Assembly: GCA_949710005.1 (NCBI GenBank)
Contig: OX453272.1
Coordinates: 26,712,130-26,776,129, forward strand
DNA length: 64,000 bases
From: Ricordea florida
Lineage: Eukaryota; Cnidaria; Anthozoa; Corallimorpharia; Ricordeidae
Direction: 5' to 3'
In this document: positions 53,001 to 62,399 of the stretch, piece by piece
Numbering within the stretch: the first letter of the stretch is position 1
Layout of the letters: every line of letters begins with the position of its first letter
Made by a program: the position numbers and the translations under genes
The notes under the pieces: generated by a model
The model's database searches: none
What the model was told of the DNA's origin: nothing
Seen by the model: only the letters and a program-made list of their open reading frames with translations

Positions 53001-56000
53001 ATCTCCAGCTATTTAGACAAAATCATGGTACCCATTGTCAAATCTTTACCATCCTACATTAAAGACACCAACCACGCACTAAAAATCTTCCGAGACTTCA
53101 ACTTCTCCGGCGAAAACAAGTTTATTTTCACCATGGACATCACTTATCATGTATACACTGTCATACCGAACAACGAAGGACTTCTAGCACTCAAATTTTA
53201 TTTCAACCAGCGCTCTACTAAAGAGCCCAGTTCAGAAACATTACTTCGCCTTGCCGAACTAGTTTTAACTCTCAACTGTTTCTCATTCTCCAACAACTAC
53301 TACCAACAAATTAATGGTGTCGCTATGGGCACTAAAATGGGACCTAGCTATGCCAATCTCTTCGTAGGCTACGTTGAAAACCAATTTTTCAGCCAATACA
53401 ACGGACCTAAACCTAAACTATATCGCCGCTACATTGACGACTGCGTTGGCGCAACTTCATCCACCAGGGAAGAACTTGAGCATTTCATTAACTCTGTCAA
53501 TTCGTTCCACCCAGCATTAAAATATACTTGGCAAATTTCAGAAACCTCAATAGCTTTTCTCGATATCAACGTTTCAATTCACAACAACGGCCTGTCAACT
53601 AGTGTGTACTACAAACCTACAGACTCTCATAGTTATTTGTTGCACTCGTCTTCTCACCCCAGCCATGTTAAAAATTCTATTCCATATTCTCAATTCCTCA
53701 GACTTCGACGTTTATGTAGTGATGAGTTGGACTTTTCCAGCAAATCAGAAGAAATACTCCAGTTCTTCAAGAACCGTGGCTACCCTGACTCAGTTGTGAA
53801 GACAGCCCAACAACGCGCCCAAACAACTGACCAACACTCAGCACCACAAACGTCACAAAAGGAAGAGAACCAGAGAATACCGTTCACACTCACTTTTCAC
53901 CCACTCAACCTACCTGTTAAGAACATCATTCTGAAGAACTTCAAGTTACTTCAGAACGACAACGAAACAGGCAGCATCTTCTCACTACCACCACTCATCT
54001 CATTTAAACGTAACAAAAACGTAAGCGATTTTTTAGTTAGAAGTACACTAAAATCAGACGGCGAATCACCTGGCACATTCAACTGCACACGCAAAAGATG
54101 CAAAACGTGCCCTTTCATCTATAACACAGACAAAATAGCAGGACCTAAACGATCGCTTAAAATCACCGACCGTTTCACATGCATTTCTGCCAATGCTATC
54201 TATTGCATAAAATGCACCTTATGCAAGAAGATATACATCGGCGAGACCGGAAGGAGATTAGCTGACCGTTTCCGTGAACATCTGCGTGACGTCGAACGAG
54301 ATGACAAAGATGTATCGAAACCTGTAGCGCGATACTTTAATCTACCTAACCACTCAACTCAAAACATGGCAGTATGTGGCCTTTCCGTGCATCAGGGCAA
54401 CACGGAAAGCCGTAAAAACCTAGAACAGAAGTTTATCTTCCAACTCGGTTCTCTTAATCCCCACGGTATCAACGAACGTTTCTCATTCATTTAATCATTC
54501 ATCTAATTTATTCACTTCCATTCACACATTGCTATGGTTCCACCAATAGCATGGCTCCAAACTTCTCTATATAAATTGTACGTAACCCACAATCCTCTCA
54601 TTCGCTCCGACGAAGGGCTAACGCTGGAAACGTCAGCACCTCCCATTCACCTTACGGTGGTATAACTTACTTAATCAACTCGTTTGATTTATCCAATTTC
54701 TCGTAAAACAGACACCCCAATTTGAGGGTTAGAGGTTAGAGGTTCTCTGCATTTTATTTCCAAAAAAATACTAAGCTTCACCTCCGGCTTAACGTTCTAC
54801 CATATTCGTTCACACAATTTCTGGAAAATTCCAGGCCCTTGTAAATAACACTTGCACTGTGGCCGTTTAGATAAATGTAAGTACCTAACTCTCCTAACCC
54901 AACATTAACACTGACTTTTTTACTTATTATAACTTGTTGGGTTACGGGAGGGGTAGGTGCACAGTTGCCCAGATACTTAAATTGATCCAACCCTTTTTTC
55001 CCTTTCCCCAGATTTTTTTTGTATTAATCACAAATGAAATTTTTGTAAAGTTAGCTTTTTTAATCGTGCCGCTATGTGTAAAAATGTTAAGAGTAAGAAT
55101 AACTCGTTACCTGTAGCCATTGTGTTAAGAGGCCCATACGACCTCGAAATAAGAATCAGCTGCAGTTAAATATCATTAGTATCACCCAACTAGTGGACTA
55201 ATGCAAATGCCGCAATCTAATTGGCTACACTACTAGAGGACTATTAGTAATAGTCCTCAAGTAGCGAAATTCGTGGCGCGTTCTTTTTATTCCCAAATAA
55301 ATCTTTCATCAACTTGCATTTGCTAACTTTATTATTGCTTTTTCTGTCCGACTAGTTGGGTGATACTAAAACAATTAGACCCTTCGCCCTCAAGGGCTAC
55401 GGGTATAATTGTTAATTATCACAAATGAACTACCCTGAAAACAGGATAGAACATATTTCTATAAAAAATTTGAAACTGAACTTACTCCATACTGGAGGAC
55501 TGTACTTCTCACATCCCTCTGAAGGTCGCCTCTCGTAAAACCGCTCACACATTCTGGACTGAACACAGCAGTACTGATATCCGTGCACATCACTTAACTC
55601 GTGCTGTTTATTGAACGTTATTTGGTGGTACCGGTCCACCGTACCTCCGCCTGGACCCACTATGAGGGCTCCAAACCTTTCCCAGAAGCTGTAGTAGCAG
55701 CAGCGACGACCGCGTTTCGCTTTAGTGGGGAATCGTGTGTACACACAATAGGAGTCGAAAGAGTCTGATTGAATCCACTGAAACCTCTCATCAAAGTAAG
55801 CCTGCCTAATTGTGCAGGGACAAGGTTCCAGGTAGTCTGAGTATTCCCTAGGGTCTCGCTGTTTTTTAAACCAGCGTATGCACATTAATTCGCCATCTTT
55901 TTCACCCACGGAATTTTCAAGTCTGAAAAACCACTTTCCGGTTAAGTTAGTGTTGCCAAGAATGCTGTCGATTTTCTCTGTTTGGACGGATCCTGACCTG

Positions 56001-59000
56001 CCGAAGATAAATAAGAGAACCCCGCGGTTGAATGAGTTGAATGTGATAAAACAATATTCGCAGACTAAACGTACAAAAGAAAGAGATATTTGGTACTGGC
56101 CCGGCCCAACTTTAGCATCAGAGGATTACTAGTGACCAAGAAAGGAGACCCAAGACTAAGTATCGTGGTCACTACCCCACTCCGCGCAGATTGACACAGC
56201 AACGATCGGAAGAAAGTTTTGCTGAAAAAGGTGTAGAAGAAAGAAAATAAGTGCAACATGAAGGATCTTTATAGACAAAAAGTGTGAGTCGAAAAGCTTT
56301 TATTGCTTCTATACAAACAATACCATTGTCAGAAGAAAACGAACCGTTGGTAGTTGAACAGATGTTGCTTTCTGTCTCCAGCGTTCCAGCCAATCACGGG
56401 AAGGCCCCTGGATTCCATGTAATACTCATAGTTGAACCTAGCACAAACATAGTATTGAATTAAGAAACAAACACCTCAATTATGTTAATTTTGTTATTTC
56501 CTACGTTTCCATGGCAACATATAATACACCTTTTGCTGTTCATTTACAGAAATTATCCGTATGTACTTTTTTCAATCGTATTGTTACAATCCTTTCCATG
56601 CAGATATAAATTCGGCCTATTACTAACCTTTTGAGTACGAATCAGAAGGCGCACTACAGTAAACAAGTTACATAAAGACAGTTAGATTTCCCCAGAAATC
56701 CCATGAAGAAATAGAGTCCCATTTGGACACTGCGGAAGGATAGTCAGAACCTTTGAAGATGTCAGCGATGACTATTTAATAGTTGAAGATACACTTGGAA
56801 TCAACAGATCCATAGCCAGAATTATTGTATTGAGATATGTAGGGGAAGGCAGAATCGCGGAAAGACAACGAGTAGGCCCAATCCATGTTAGGTTAGATAA
56901 TGAAATGAGAGACTGCCTCAATGAAATCTTGAACGAAAATTGCTTACTGACGCGAGCACAGCTTAATCAAGAATTGAGACAACGCCTTCCTCGAAAACCT
57001 AGAATCTGGGACGGCACTGTGGTGAAAACCATGGAAGGAATTATGCTGTTTTGTGTAAAACTGGCCAGGCCTGTTCCTGCGGACGGAAACCGTCCTGGGA
57101 CCCGTTTCTCGAAAGGTCTCTTTCACTTAACGGGCCCGAAGCTACACCTATTGAATATTCTGTAGTTCCTGACATACAAACCAGCCCAACGTGCGACCTG
57201 ACTTACACCTGCCTGAATTAAACTTAAGAGCAGCAAAATTGTAACTTCCGTTGCAAACATTGTTATCATAAACAGCTGGCGGGCACGATAAGTTACTGGG
57301 CCTTTCGAGAAACGGGCACCTGATGTCGCTCAGAAACGTTTGGACTGTGCCAACTGGTTCATGGGCCATGCTCTGGTGAACCATAGTGTTTTCATAAACG
57401 AATGTGGTTACAATATTTGGACTTCAAGAAGTCACGGAAGAACAACAAGAGGAGAAGAGGCCTGTAGACAGGTCTGTGGTCAGCGAGGAAGAATTGTTAC
57501 TGTCACAATGTAATAAAAATAAATATACATATATATGTATATAAAACTATAAAAAAATTACGACAACTGTTCTAGAATACAATCAGAGAAATATCACATA
57601 CAATTAAAAGATCAACAATTTAGATGCTATCTTATCGAATAAAAGGATAGCAATAAGAAATAGAATGTTAAAGAATGGGTTGTTGTTCATCCTGGAAAAT
57701 GTGATGATAATATAAATTCTTCTTTTGTCACACGATGCAGTCACTGGATGTTGATCGCGACTGCTTACCGCTAGTCTTCTTCAGGCGATGGGGTCGACAA
57801 AATGGTGAGCCGAAATCAGTCGACCCGATCGCCTTAAGAAGACTAGCAGTAAGCAGTCGAAACGTCGTCACGGTCAACATCCAGTGACCACATCGGGTGA
57901 AAAAAGAATTTATGTTATCAGAAATAGAACGTTAAATTTACTAAGCATCTATGACTTAGGTTGTCCGAATTTAGTTAAAAAACTATATAAGGCAGCTTTG
58001 ATTGGTTTATATTTCATGCCGGTATGGCATGAGGTATAAACTACAGGGACTCGAGGGAAAACAAAACTAACTAGTTTCCCGAGGGACCATACATTAAGTG
58101 CTTTGGCGATAAATGTGTTGCAGGAGAAGGAAGCACTTGTTCAGCGATAGTAGTAAAGTGGTTGTTCATTGCGTCGGAAACCTCTTTGGGGTTCGTCAGG
58201 AATTTGTTATTAAAAATCAGTTTGTCGATGTTGCAAGGTTTACACTTCCCAGGAAGAACTTGTTTTAGATCTTTCCAGAATGATTTAAGATCCCCTTCAT
58301 ATTCCAATAACTGATGTTTAAAATAATCCCGTCTTTGTTTTCGTAATTGAGAAGTGATTTGGTTTCTTAGTTGTCTATACAAAGTCCATTTAGCTTTGTC
58401 TCCGGTACGCTTAGCGCGATTGTGAGCTTGATCTCGCCTTGTCATGATCATGAGTTTGAGGATGTTGTTATCTAGCCATGAATGAGTTTTCTGCCTTATT
58501 CGTTTCTTTTTGATAGGGAAGTGTTTGTCTAGATTTTCTTGAAAATGTTTGAGCCAGATTTCGAGCTTCTTGTTAATATGGCAGGTTTATCTGAAATCAT
58601 CCCATGGGATGTTTTTACATCAGCTTGAAAAGAGGATACCTTTTGATTGTCCCAAGGACAGGTAGATATAACTCGTTGAATATGACGAACAGATGAATTA
58701 GGAACAACTGCGTAAATTGATTGATGGTTACTGAGAGCGGTATTATTGGAGTCGATGTAACCAACAAGTCAATCAGCGTAGAGCTTGATTGTGTGTATCT
58801 TGTGCATTCAGTTATCACTTAAGATAAACTATAAGCGTAGATGAATTCAATTGCTCGTTTAGATTGAGATGAGTCTCCTTTAGATTACAGTTTACACCCA
58901 CGATGATGATTTCTTTTCCCTTTGTTGCTTCCATTCGCATCACATCGTCTAGATAGCCAAAGAAGTGGAATGAGGATAGTCCGGTGGTCTGTATGCACAT

Positions 59001-62000
59001 CCAATTACGTAATTCACCCACCAGTGGTCTGGTTATTGGTGGAATGAATACGCAAAGAATTAATGACGTCTTAGCACAAAAAAGACGAAACCTCGATCCT
59101 GACGAACATGTTATCTTCATTTATGACGGAGCGCCAGTCCACCATAACCCTGCTATTCCAAGCTCCATTACCAGAAATCCGAGTCATATTGCGTCACGAA
59201 TACCGCACGTCAATCAAAACGGCACTTTAAAATGGCTCTCCGATGTTACAAAGAAATGTATGGACACTACAACAAAATCTTATTTTTTGCCAGTTCAAAT
59301 AAATCAAATTCTGCGTGCCGACCTCTCATTGATAAATTATATGTAACTGAACTACGGAGCAAACGTTTTTCTACAGTTTCGTTTCTTCCTTTGGCCGCCA
59401 AACAGAGCTTCACAAACCACGATTATTTTTTACACTCCGTATATATTTTCACCAAATTTCCTTCACTTACCCTGACTTCCGAGCTTTAAGCTGCCGGCGT
59501 CGATCATGCTTCCATAGGTGCCGACCTCTCTAAAATTTCCTCAGTTTACGATCTTTTTTAACATGTAAAGTAAAGCCTTTCCTGATAAAATAGGAGGCTG
59601 CAAATCAACTAAGAAAAAAGGTATTTTTCACGAATGGATAGCCTTCATTTGGGCTCACGGATCCAATGTAGGACGCACAGAACAAACCCTTTCCATTGCT
59701 TCCCTTCACAAAAAATACTGCCATGTTTACTTCAGCTTAGCAGCCGAGCATTTCTATGGTAGGTACTTCATGTATCCATGCTTTCTCCTAAATATGCGGT
59801 CGAAAGAGTAAGCTCTACGACTCCGCCAGGCCATGTTTCACATGTAAACGTAAACATGAAATCAGACTCCACAGTAGTACATACCGAAACCACTGACCGA
59901 TTTAAACGCGGGAGTAAAATGTCTTGGATTTCTGGTAATGCAACACAGAACTAAAAATGTTACCACCGTATAGTCCATACTTGAACATTGTAGAACAACC
60001 AATAAGTTCCTTGAAAGCGGCAATCAAAGCAGACATCAGCCGTCCTGAGATACAGGAACAGATGAATAACAGAGAAGAAGCAAGACGGGAATTTCTCTGG
60101 GAAATTATAGCACTCAACTGTTGCTGCAAGCCCCACAACGAAATATTGGTACCATAACCGCAGCTTAATGTGGACAATGGTATCGTCTTATGCAAACATA
60201 TTTGCCACGATGCCTCAATAGTAAGGCAATAGAGACATAAATCGTTCGGCGAATTTGATATTCTTTCTTTAAAAAATAAATGTTGTGGCTGTAATGTTTG
60301 TCTCACCGCACTAAAGATTGTTAACTTCATGGAAATGGTTGTATAATAATGCAATTAATTGTGAGTTCTCATGCAAATTGTGTTTTTGAAAGTACTTTGT
60401 TCGAAAAGGATTGTTCAAAAATGGAAATGGTTGTAGTTTCAGGGGAACGAATTTTATTGAAATGAAAATGAAAATACATTTACAGCCAATGGTGTCAAAG
60501 GAAGGTATTGTTTGTCTTTTGATGATTTTGAATGTTAAGACACATGCAAGTGTTATTCTTAAACGTTTCTTTCGAGCAAATGAAGGTCATATTAGTGTTA
60601 ATGAGAGGATATTGACCATAATGAAATACATTAACACAAATGAATGGATATTCTTTGTAAACGAACAGCAAAGAGTGCAAATCATTGCAAGGCAATACGT
60701 CTACAGCTGACTGAAAGTCTGCGTGATAAAATTTGTAAAAATTGAAGGCATTGAAACTTGTAATTGTGTAGTTCATTTATTTACAGGTGATCAGAATATA
60801 GGTCCCTCAAAGTATTGTACTTTTCACCAAGATTTAGCATGACTATATTAAGACACAAGCCAGGATTTTCCTTATGTTTTTTCTTTGAGTCATTGTTGGA
60901 CTTGCATCATGTGAGAAGATAGATTTGGAAATTGCTATTCGGAACTGCTTGAACGTAATAAGGCAAGGCAACTCAGATTAGGAGGTTCGGTATAACAACC
61001 AAGGCTATGTGTTGTCCCTTAGACACGGACACTGCCACTGGCAGTCCCTATAAGGCTGGAATTAAGCATGTGATTAATTGGCATTCCATCCAGGATGGAG
61101 TAGCAAAGCCTGAATGCATACCTACAAAAACCAGGATAACCTCCTGTCGCTTTGGCGTCTTTGTCGCGGAAGTGAAAGCGTCGTTCATTACTATGGAAAA
61201 CATTCTGTTCAGCGCTATTTTAAGATTATCCGACATAAGAATCTAAGAAACATGTCCAATCATTGGTTTTCTGTATTTTGCCGGCGTATGAACACACGGT
61301 AGGGATGACTTCACCGTGAGTGGGCTACCTTACAATAATGTTTATCTACCCTTGGTATCTCGCCAATAATCCTGAGGACTGACTGAATTTGTACCGACTG
61401 GGAAAGGGGCATAAGGAAACTCGATTTCTTCAAACTTTCTTAGGGGCTCTTAGGTGGTAACTGAGAAAAGAAATGGCAAAGTATTACATACACGTTGGCG
61501 GGGGCGGACCACTGTATTCCGTCTTCAGGATAGTTAAACATGAGGAATGAGTAAACACCGTCGGTGACGATGACGGCTTGAAATGTATTCATCTGAAATA
61601 GATAGGAAACTCTGCCATTTGATTGATGGTGGCAAACGTGCAAACCTGCCAAGAAGGTTCCAAGAGGATTGATACGGGAGCGATCAAACAAGGCGGAAGT
61701 CAATTCGTCAGTAAAGCAACTTTTCTTTTCAAGTTTTTTTTTTCTTAATAAGACTATAGAACAAGCCAAACGGAACACTGCATAATGTCATTCATCGCTG
61801 GGTTTAATCGTTTGCATCTAGAATTCCTATTCATTACAAACTAGACTTCAGCATTGTATGATCGACTGTCCAGACTCGATTTTACTCGATTCGTGAGAAC
61901 TTGGACATGGCAAAACATATATGAGCCCAAGGACAAAAGGCAAAAAGTGGAAGACGATTAAGAGCTACTGTTTTACCAGGGGTAAAAATTAAGAAAATAA

Positions 62001-62399
62001 AGTTTGGATGGAAATAACGGATTCCCGTGTACAACTACCGTAATTTACTTGAAGACTCACCAAGTCCTGTGTCTCAGTGCTAAGTTCTGAAGGGCGAAGG
62101 TTTACCCACGTAACAACGAGTACCCATGACGCCACGAACTTCGACGGTAGAGGACTAGAGAGAAGTCTGTAGATATCAGACGTTACCTGCCTCAAAATTT
62201 CTTTTGATTTTGGGCTCGAGTTCGCATACATGTGGTAAAAGACCTTTGAAACACCATAAGCGAAGGAGTTCCCCAGATCCACATCACTCCAATATGGAGC
62301 CAGCATCGGGACACCTCTAAGCCAGGATCTGAGTCCAAACCTGTATGGCCAGCGGTTGATGATAGAGTATTTGAACTGGAGTACTCCATTCGCACAAAT
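40172..62399 (-). CDS. Mucin-like extracellular matrix protein (NIDO-AMOP-VWD-EGF-TM), 5' end missing
   Basis: Seventeen exons with GT-AG sites join into one open frame of 1198 codons including the stop: 62061-62399, 61492-61592, 56345-56407, 55486-55997, 52332-52550, 51718-52050, 51141-51395, 50509-50708, 49541-49859, 48644-48769, 47828-47950, 46783-46905, 46172-46294, 45321-45446, 44489-44607, 41975-42069, 40172-40589. Domain order is NIDO, AMOP, VWD, a cadherin/Ig-like segment, six EGF-like, a SEA-like region, and a membrane span with a short basic tail. This matches mucin-like proteins of the coral skeletal organic matrix, which act at the cell surface or in secreted matrix. The signal peptide and first NIDO part lie upstream of 62400 or outside the window. 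The EGF exons are all phase 1 at both ends. Confidence 0.88.
40626..40980. repeat. Foldback repeat upstream of the last exon, in its intron
   Basis: ggtcgtctgtaaatattgag with gaatccggcgacatttgtca is mirrored by gccggattcttgatatttac then agaccgtcc (about 40920-40980). It is similar to 6090-6290. Confidence 0.7.
40981..41974. other. Intron sequence, no supported exon
   Basis: No feature supported. An exon-like open stretch at 41641-41750 was considered and dropped because the flanking exons join in phase without it. Confidence 0.5.
41975..42069 (-). CDS. Exon: SEA-like helix
   Basis: [20 protein letters not shown] then CQQLEAC. It joins in phase directly to the last exon. Confidence 0.78.
42225..44095. 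repeat. Third, diverged copy of the 2.9-kb repeat, inside an intron
   Basis: gtacgactcccggaaaagct at the start and the atgtacttccaggacgagtg block near 43851 match the tandem units at 6767-11990. It keeps the block deleted from unit 1. It holds an (ATT)n tract (42377-42412) and an (AT)n tract (44044-44091), and is interrupted at about 43198-43510. Confidence 0.8.
43198..43515. mobile_element. Insertion with hairpin and hammerhead-like motif
   Basis: ggggaccacaggttaag and its mirror ctgtggtcccc lie at its left edge. ctgaagaagtccgcgacagt then cggacgaaacgcg (43427-43460) shows a CTGANGA box, a gtccg/cggac stem and GAAAC, again with one extra A. Absent from the other copies of the surrounding repeat. 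Confidence 0.5.
44096..44488. other. Intron stretch including the dispersed repeat shared with 12009-12110
   Basis: 44345-44431 repeats gctcgatttactcgggtttg and the following block. Otherwise nothing was recognised. Confidence 0.55.
44489..44607 (-). CDS. Exon: Thr/Ala-rich linker and start of SEA-like region
   Basis: [20 protein letters not shown] is a mucin-like linker; [14 protein letters not shown] resembles a first SEA strand. Phases fit on both sides. Confidence 0.75.
44608..45320. other. Intron, nothing recognised
   Basis: 713 bp, AT-rich, no repeats or frames of note. Confidence 0.5.
45321..45446 (-). CDS. Exon: EGF-like module
   Basis: [19 protein letters not shown] and [12 protein letters not shown]; last EGF before the stalk. 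Confidence 0.83.
45447..46171. repeat. Intron with diverged tandem repeats
   Basis: About four imperfect copies of a unit containing caatagctttccaaagaata then gtcacactg (near 45669, 45850, 45957, 46048). The spacing is uneven, so they are old. Confidence 0.5.
46172..46294 (-). CDS. Exon: EGF-like module
   Basis: [20 protein letters not shown] then [11 protein letters not shown], calcium-binding type. Confidence 0.86.
46783..46905 (-). CDS. Exon: EGF-like module
   Basis: [20 protein letters not shown] and [16 protein letters not shown]; an EGF lacking the Asp-x-Asp/Asn calcium start. Confidence 0.83.
47828..47950 (-). CDS. Exon: EGF-like module
   Basis: [20 protein letters not shown] followed by YNCSCNEDF, calcium-binding type EGF. 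Confidence 0.87.
48644..48769 (-). CDS. Exon: EGF-like module
   Basis: [16 protein letters not shown]...[12 protein letters not shown], a single-exon EGF of calcium-binding type. Confidence 0.85.
49541..49859 (-). CDS. Exon: end of the beta segment plus EGF-like module
   Basis: [20 protein letters not shown] ends the beta segment; CACHNQGTC and [13 protein letters not shown] make an EGF module, followed by a Cys-rich [15 protein letters not shown]. Confidence 0.82.
50509..50708 (-). CDS. Exon: cadherin/Ig-like beta segment
   Basis: [35 protein letters not shown] and [10 protein letters not shown] give an Ig-like or cadherin-like strand pattern, as found after VWD in this family. Confidence 0.78.
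51141..51395 (-). CDS. Exon: end of VWD domain and linker
   Basis: [20 protein letters not shown] then [11 protein letters not shown] and [16 protein letters not shown], the Cys pair typical after VWD in mucin-4-like proteins. Confidence 0.85.
51718..52050 (-). CDS. Exon: middle of VWD domain
   Basis: [20 protein letters not shown] and [20 protein letters not shown], the conserved [13 protein letters not shown] block. The acceptor could also be four bases away; I used the site giving GGLRLL. Confidence 0.86.
52332..52550 (-). CDS. Exon: start of VWD domain
   Basis: [20 protein letters not shown] is the classic VWD opening; [20 protein letters not shown] follows. Donor gtaagt. Confidence 0.88.
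52780..52792. other. Target-site duplication, left of Penelope copy 2
   Basis: cgtaaaacagaca, exact repeat at 54702-54714. Confidence 0.85.
52793..54701 (+). mobile_element. Penelope-like retroelement, copy 2, in an intron of the mucin-like gene
   Basis: 1909 bp, more strongly 5'-truncated than copy 1, with an exact 13-bp duplication and the same 3' end. It lies antisense to the host gene between the VWD and AMOP exons. Confidence 0.9.
52794..54494 (+). CDS. Penelope-like RT/GIY-YIG fragment, 566 aa
   Basis: Open from the truncation point. It keeps [29 protein letters not shown] and the nuclease [19 protein letters not shown]. It differs from copy 1 by scattered substitutions and two in-frame codon insertions (near motif [10 protein letters not shown]; and DGESPG). 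No stop or frameshift. Confidence 0.88.
   Translation, partial: VDKDLTLTNQKLVKETIQDLISKQELPVTAKNLIITTPRTSRIYFKPKIHKPNNPGRPIVSACSCPTELISSYLDKIMVPIVKSLPSYIKDTNHALKIFRDFNFSGENKFIFTMDITYHVYTVIPNNEGLLALKFYFNQRSTKEPSSETLLRLAELVLTLNCFSFSNNYYQQINGVAMGTKMGPSYANLFVGYVENQFFSQYNGPKPKLYRRYIDDCVGATSSTREELEHFINSVNSFHPALKYTWQISETSIAFLDINVSIHNNGLSTSVYYKPTDSHSYLLHSSSHPSHVKNSIPYSQFLRLRRLCSDELDFSSKSEEILQFFKNRGYPDSVVKTAQQRAQTTDQHSAPQTSQKEENQRIPFTLTFHPLNLPVKNIILKNFKLLQNDNETGSIFSLPPLISFKRNKNVSDFLVRSTLKSDGESPGTFNCTRKRCKTCPFIYNTDKIAGPKRSLKITDRFTCISANAIYCIKCTLCKKIYIGETGRRLADRFREHLRDVERDDKDVSKPVARYFNLPNHSTQNMAVCGLSVHQGNTESRKNLEQKFIFQLGSLNPHGINERFSFI
54715..55176. other. Intron, nothing recognised
   Basis: No gene or clear repeat. 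Confidence 0.5.
55177..55369. mobile_element. Short MITE of about 193 bp
   Basis: ttagtatcacccaactagt and its perfect mirror actagttgggtgatactaa are the ends; an inner hairpin gaggactattagtaatagtc lies at about 55235-55260. Confidence 0.8.
55486..55997 (-). CDS. Exon: end of NIDO plus AMOP domain
   Basis: [10 protein letters not shown] closes NIDO. The AMOP domain follows: [47 protein letters not shown] and CCVQS...C, a Cys-rich extracellular adhesion module. Donor gtaagt at 55485. Confidence 0.88.
56345..56407 (-). CDS. Exon: NIDO domain, 63-bp piece
   Basis: [19 protein letters not shown] fits the NIDO segment after IQW. The phase matches both neighbours. The preceding intron is about 5.1 kb and filled with mobile elements. 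Confidence 0.75.
56738..57094 (+). pseudogene. DDE_3 (Tc1/IS630-like) transposase relic, part 1
   Basis: N-terminal helix-turn-helix region: [37 protein letters not shown] and [18 protein letters not shown]. It reads straight to ADGNRP, where a MITE is inserted. It lies in a mucin-like gene intron, antisense to that gene. Confidence 0.75.
57095..57318. mobile_element. MITE with 4-bp duplication inside the transposase relic
   Basis: ggacccgtttctcgaaagg and cctttcgagaaacgggca are the ends; cctg flanks both sides (57091-57094 region and 57319-57322). Excising it would leave the transposase frame continuous. Confidence 0.78.
57319..57512 (+). pseudogene. DDE_3 transposase relic, part 2
   Basis: Continues as [20 protein letters not shown] and [20 protein letters not shown], ending TVTM where a LINE is inserted. 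Confidence 0.75.
57513..59004 (-). mobile_element. LINE relic inside the transposase
   Basis: Minus-strand pieces: endonuclease-like [14 protein letters not shown] (about 58880-58920), then [20 protein letters not shown] and [15 protein letters not shown] (58071-58451). The reverse transcriptase core is missing. gtaat flanks both ends. An inverted repeat at 57719-57907 (arms of about 80 bp: gactgcttaccgctagtctt and mirror) lies in its 3' part and may be a separate insertion. Confidence 0.65.
59005..59163 (+). pseudogene. DDE_3 transposase relic, part 3
   Basis: [20 protein letters not shown] then [18 protein letters not shown]; the IYDGAPVH block holds the second catalytic Asp region. Confidence 0.75.
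59164..59945. mobile_element. Inverted-repeat insertion of about 780 bp in the transposase
   Basis: cattaccagaaatccgag at the left and cttggatttctggtaatg at the right are mirrored ends. The interior has no recognised gene. Confidence 0.65.
59946..60160 (+). pseudogene. DDE_3 transposase relic, part 4
   Basis: [20 protein letters not shown] and [18 protein letters not shown]; the third catalytic Glu is in NIVEQ. Stop at about 60157-60159. Confidence 0.78.
60161..61491. other. Rest of the large intron, nothing recognised
   Basis: Short chance frames only. No repeat boundaries were seen. Confidence 0.5.
61492..61592 (-). CDS. Exon: NIDO domain, middle
   Basis: [20 protein letters not shown] then YPEDGIQW, the typical NIDO strand pair. 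Acceptor ctatttcag, donor gtatgt. Confidence 0.85.
61593..62060. other. Intron between NIDO exons, nothing recognised
   Basis: 468 bp without repeats of note. Confidence 0.5.
62061..62399 (-). CDS. Exon: NIDO domain, first visible part
   Basis: Starts after taacag with [12 protein letters not shown] and contains [17 protein letters not shown], the NIDO core. Ends at a gtgagt donor, phase 0. It is the most 5' exon I can support; NIDO domains normally have about 30-40 residues before this point. Confidence 0.85.

Noticed and set aside
60411-61302. Several 60-99-codon frames near 60.4-61.3 kb
   Set aside because: No similarity, no splice context and no codon pattern; chance in AT-rich intron sequence.
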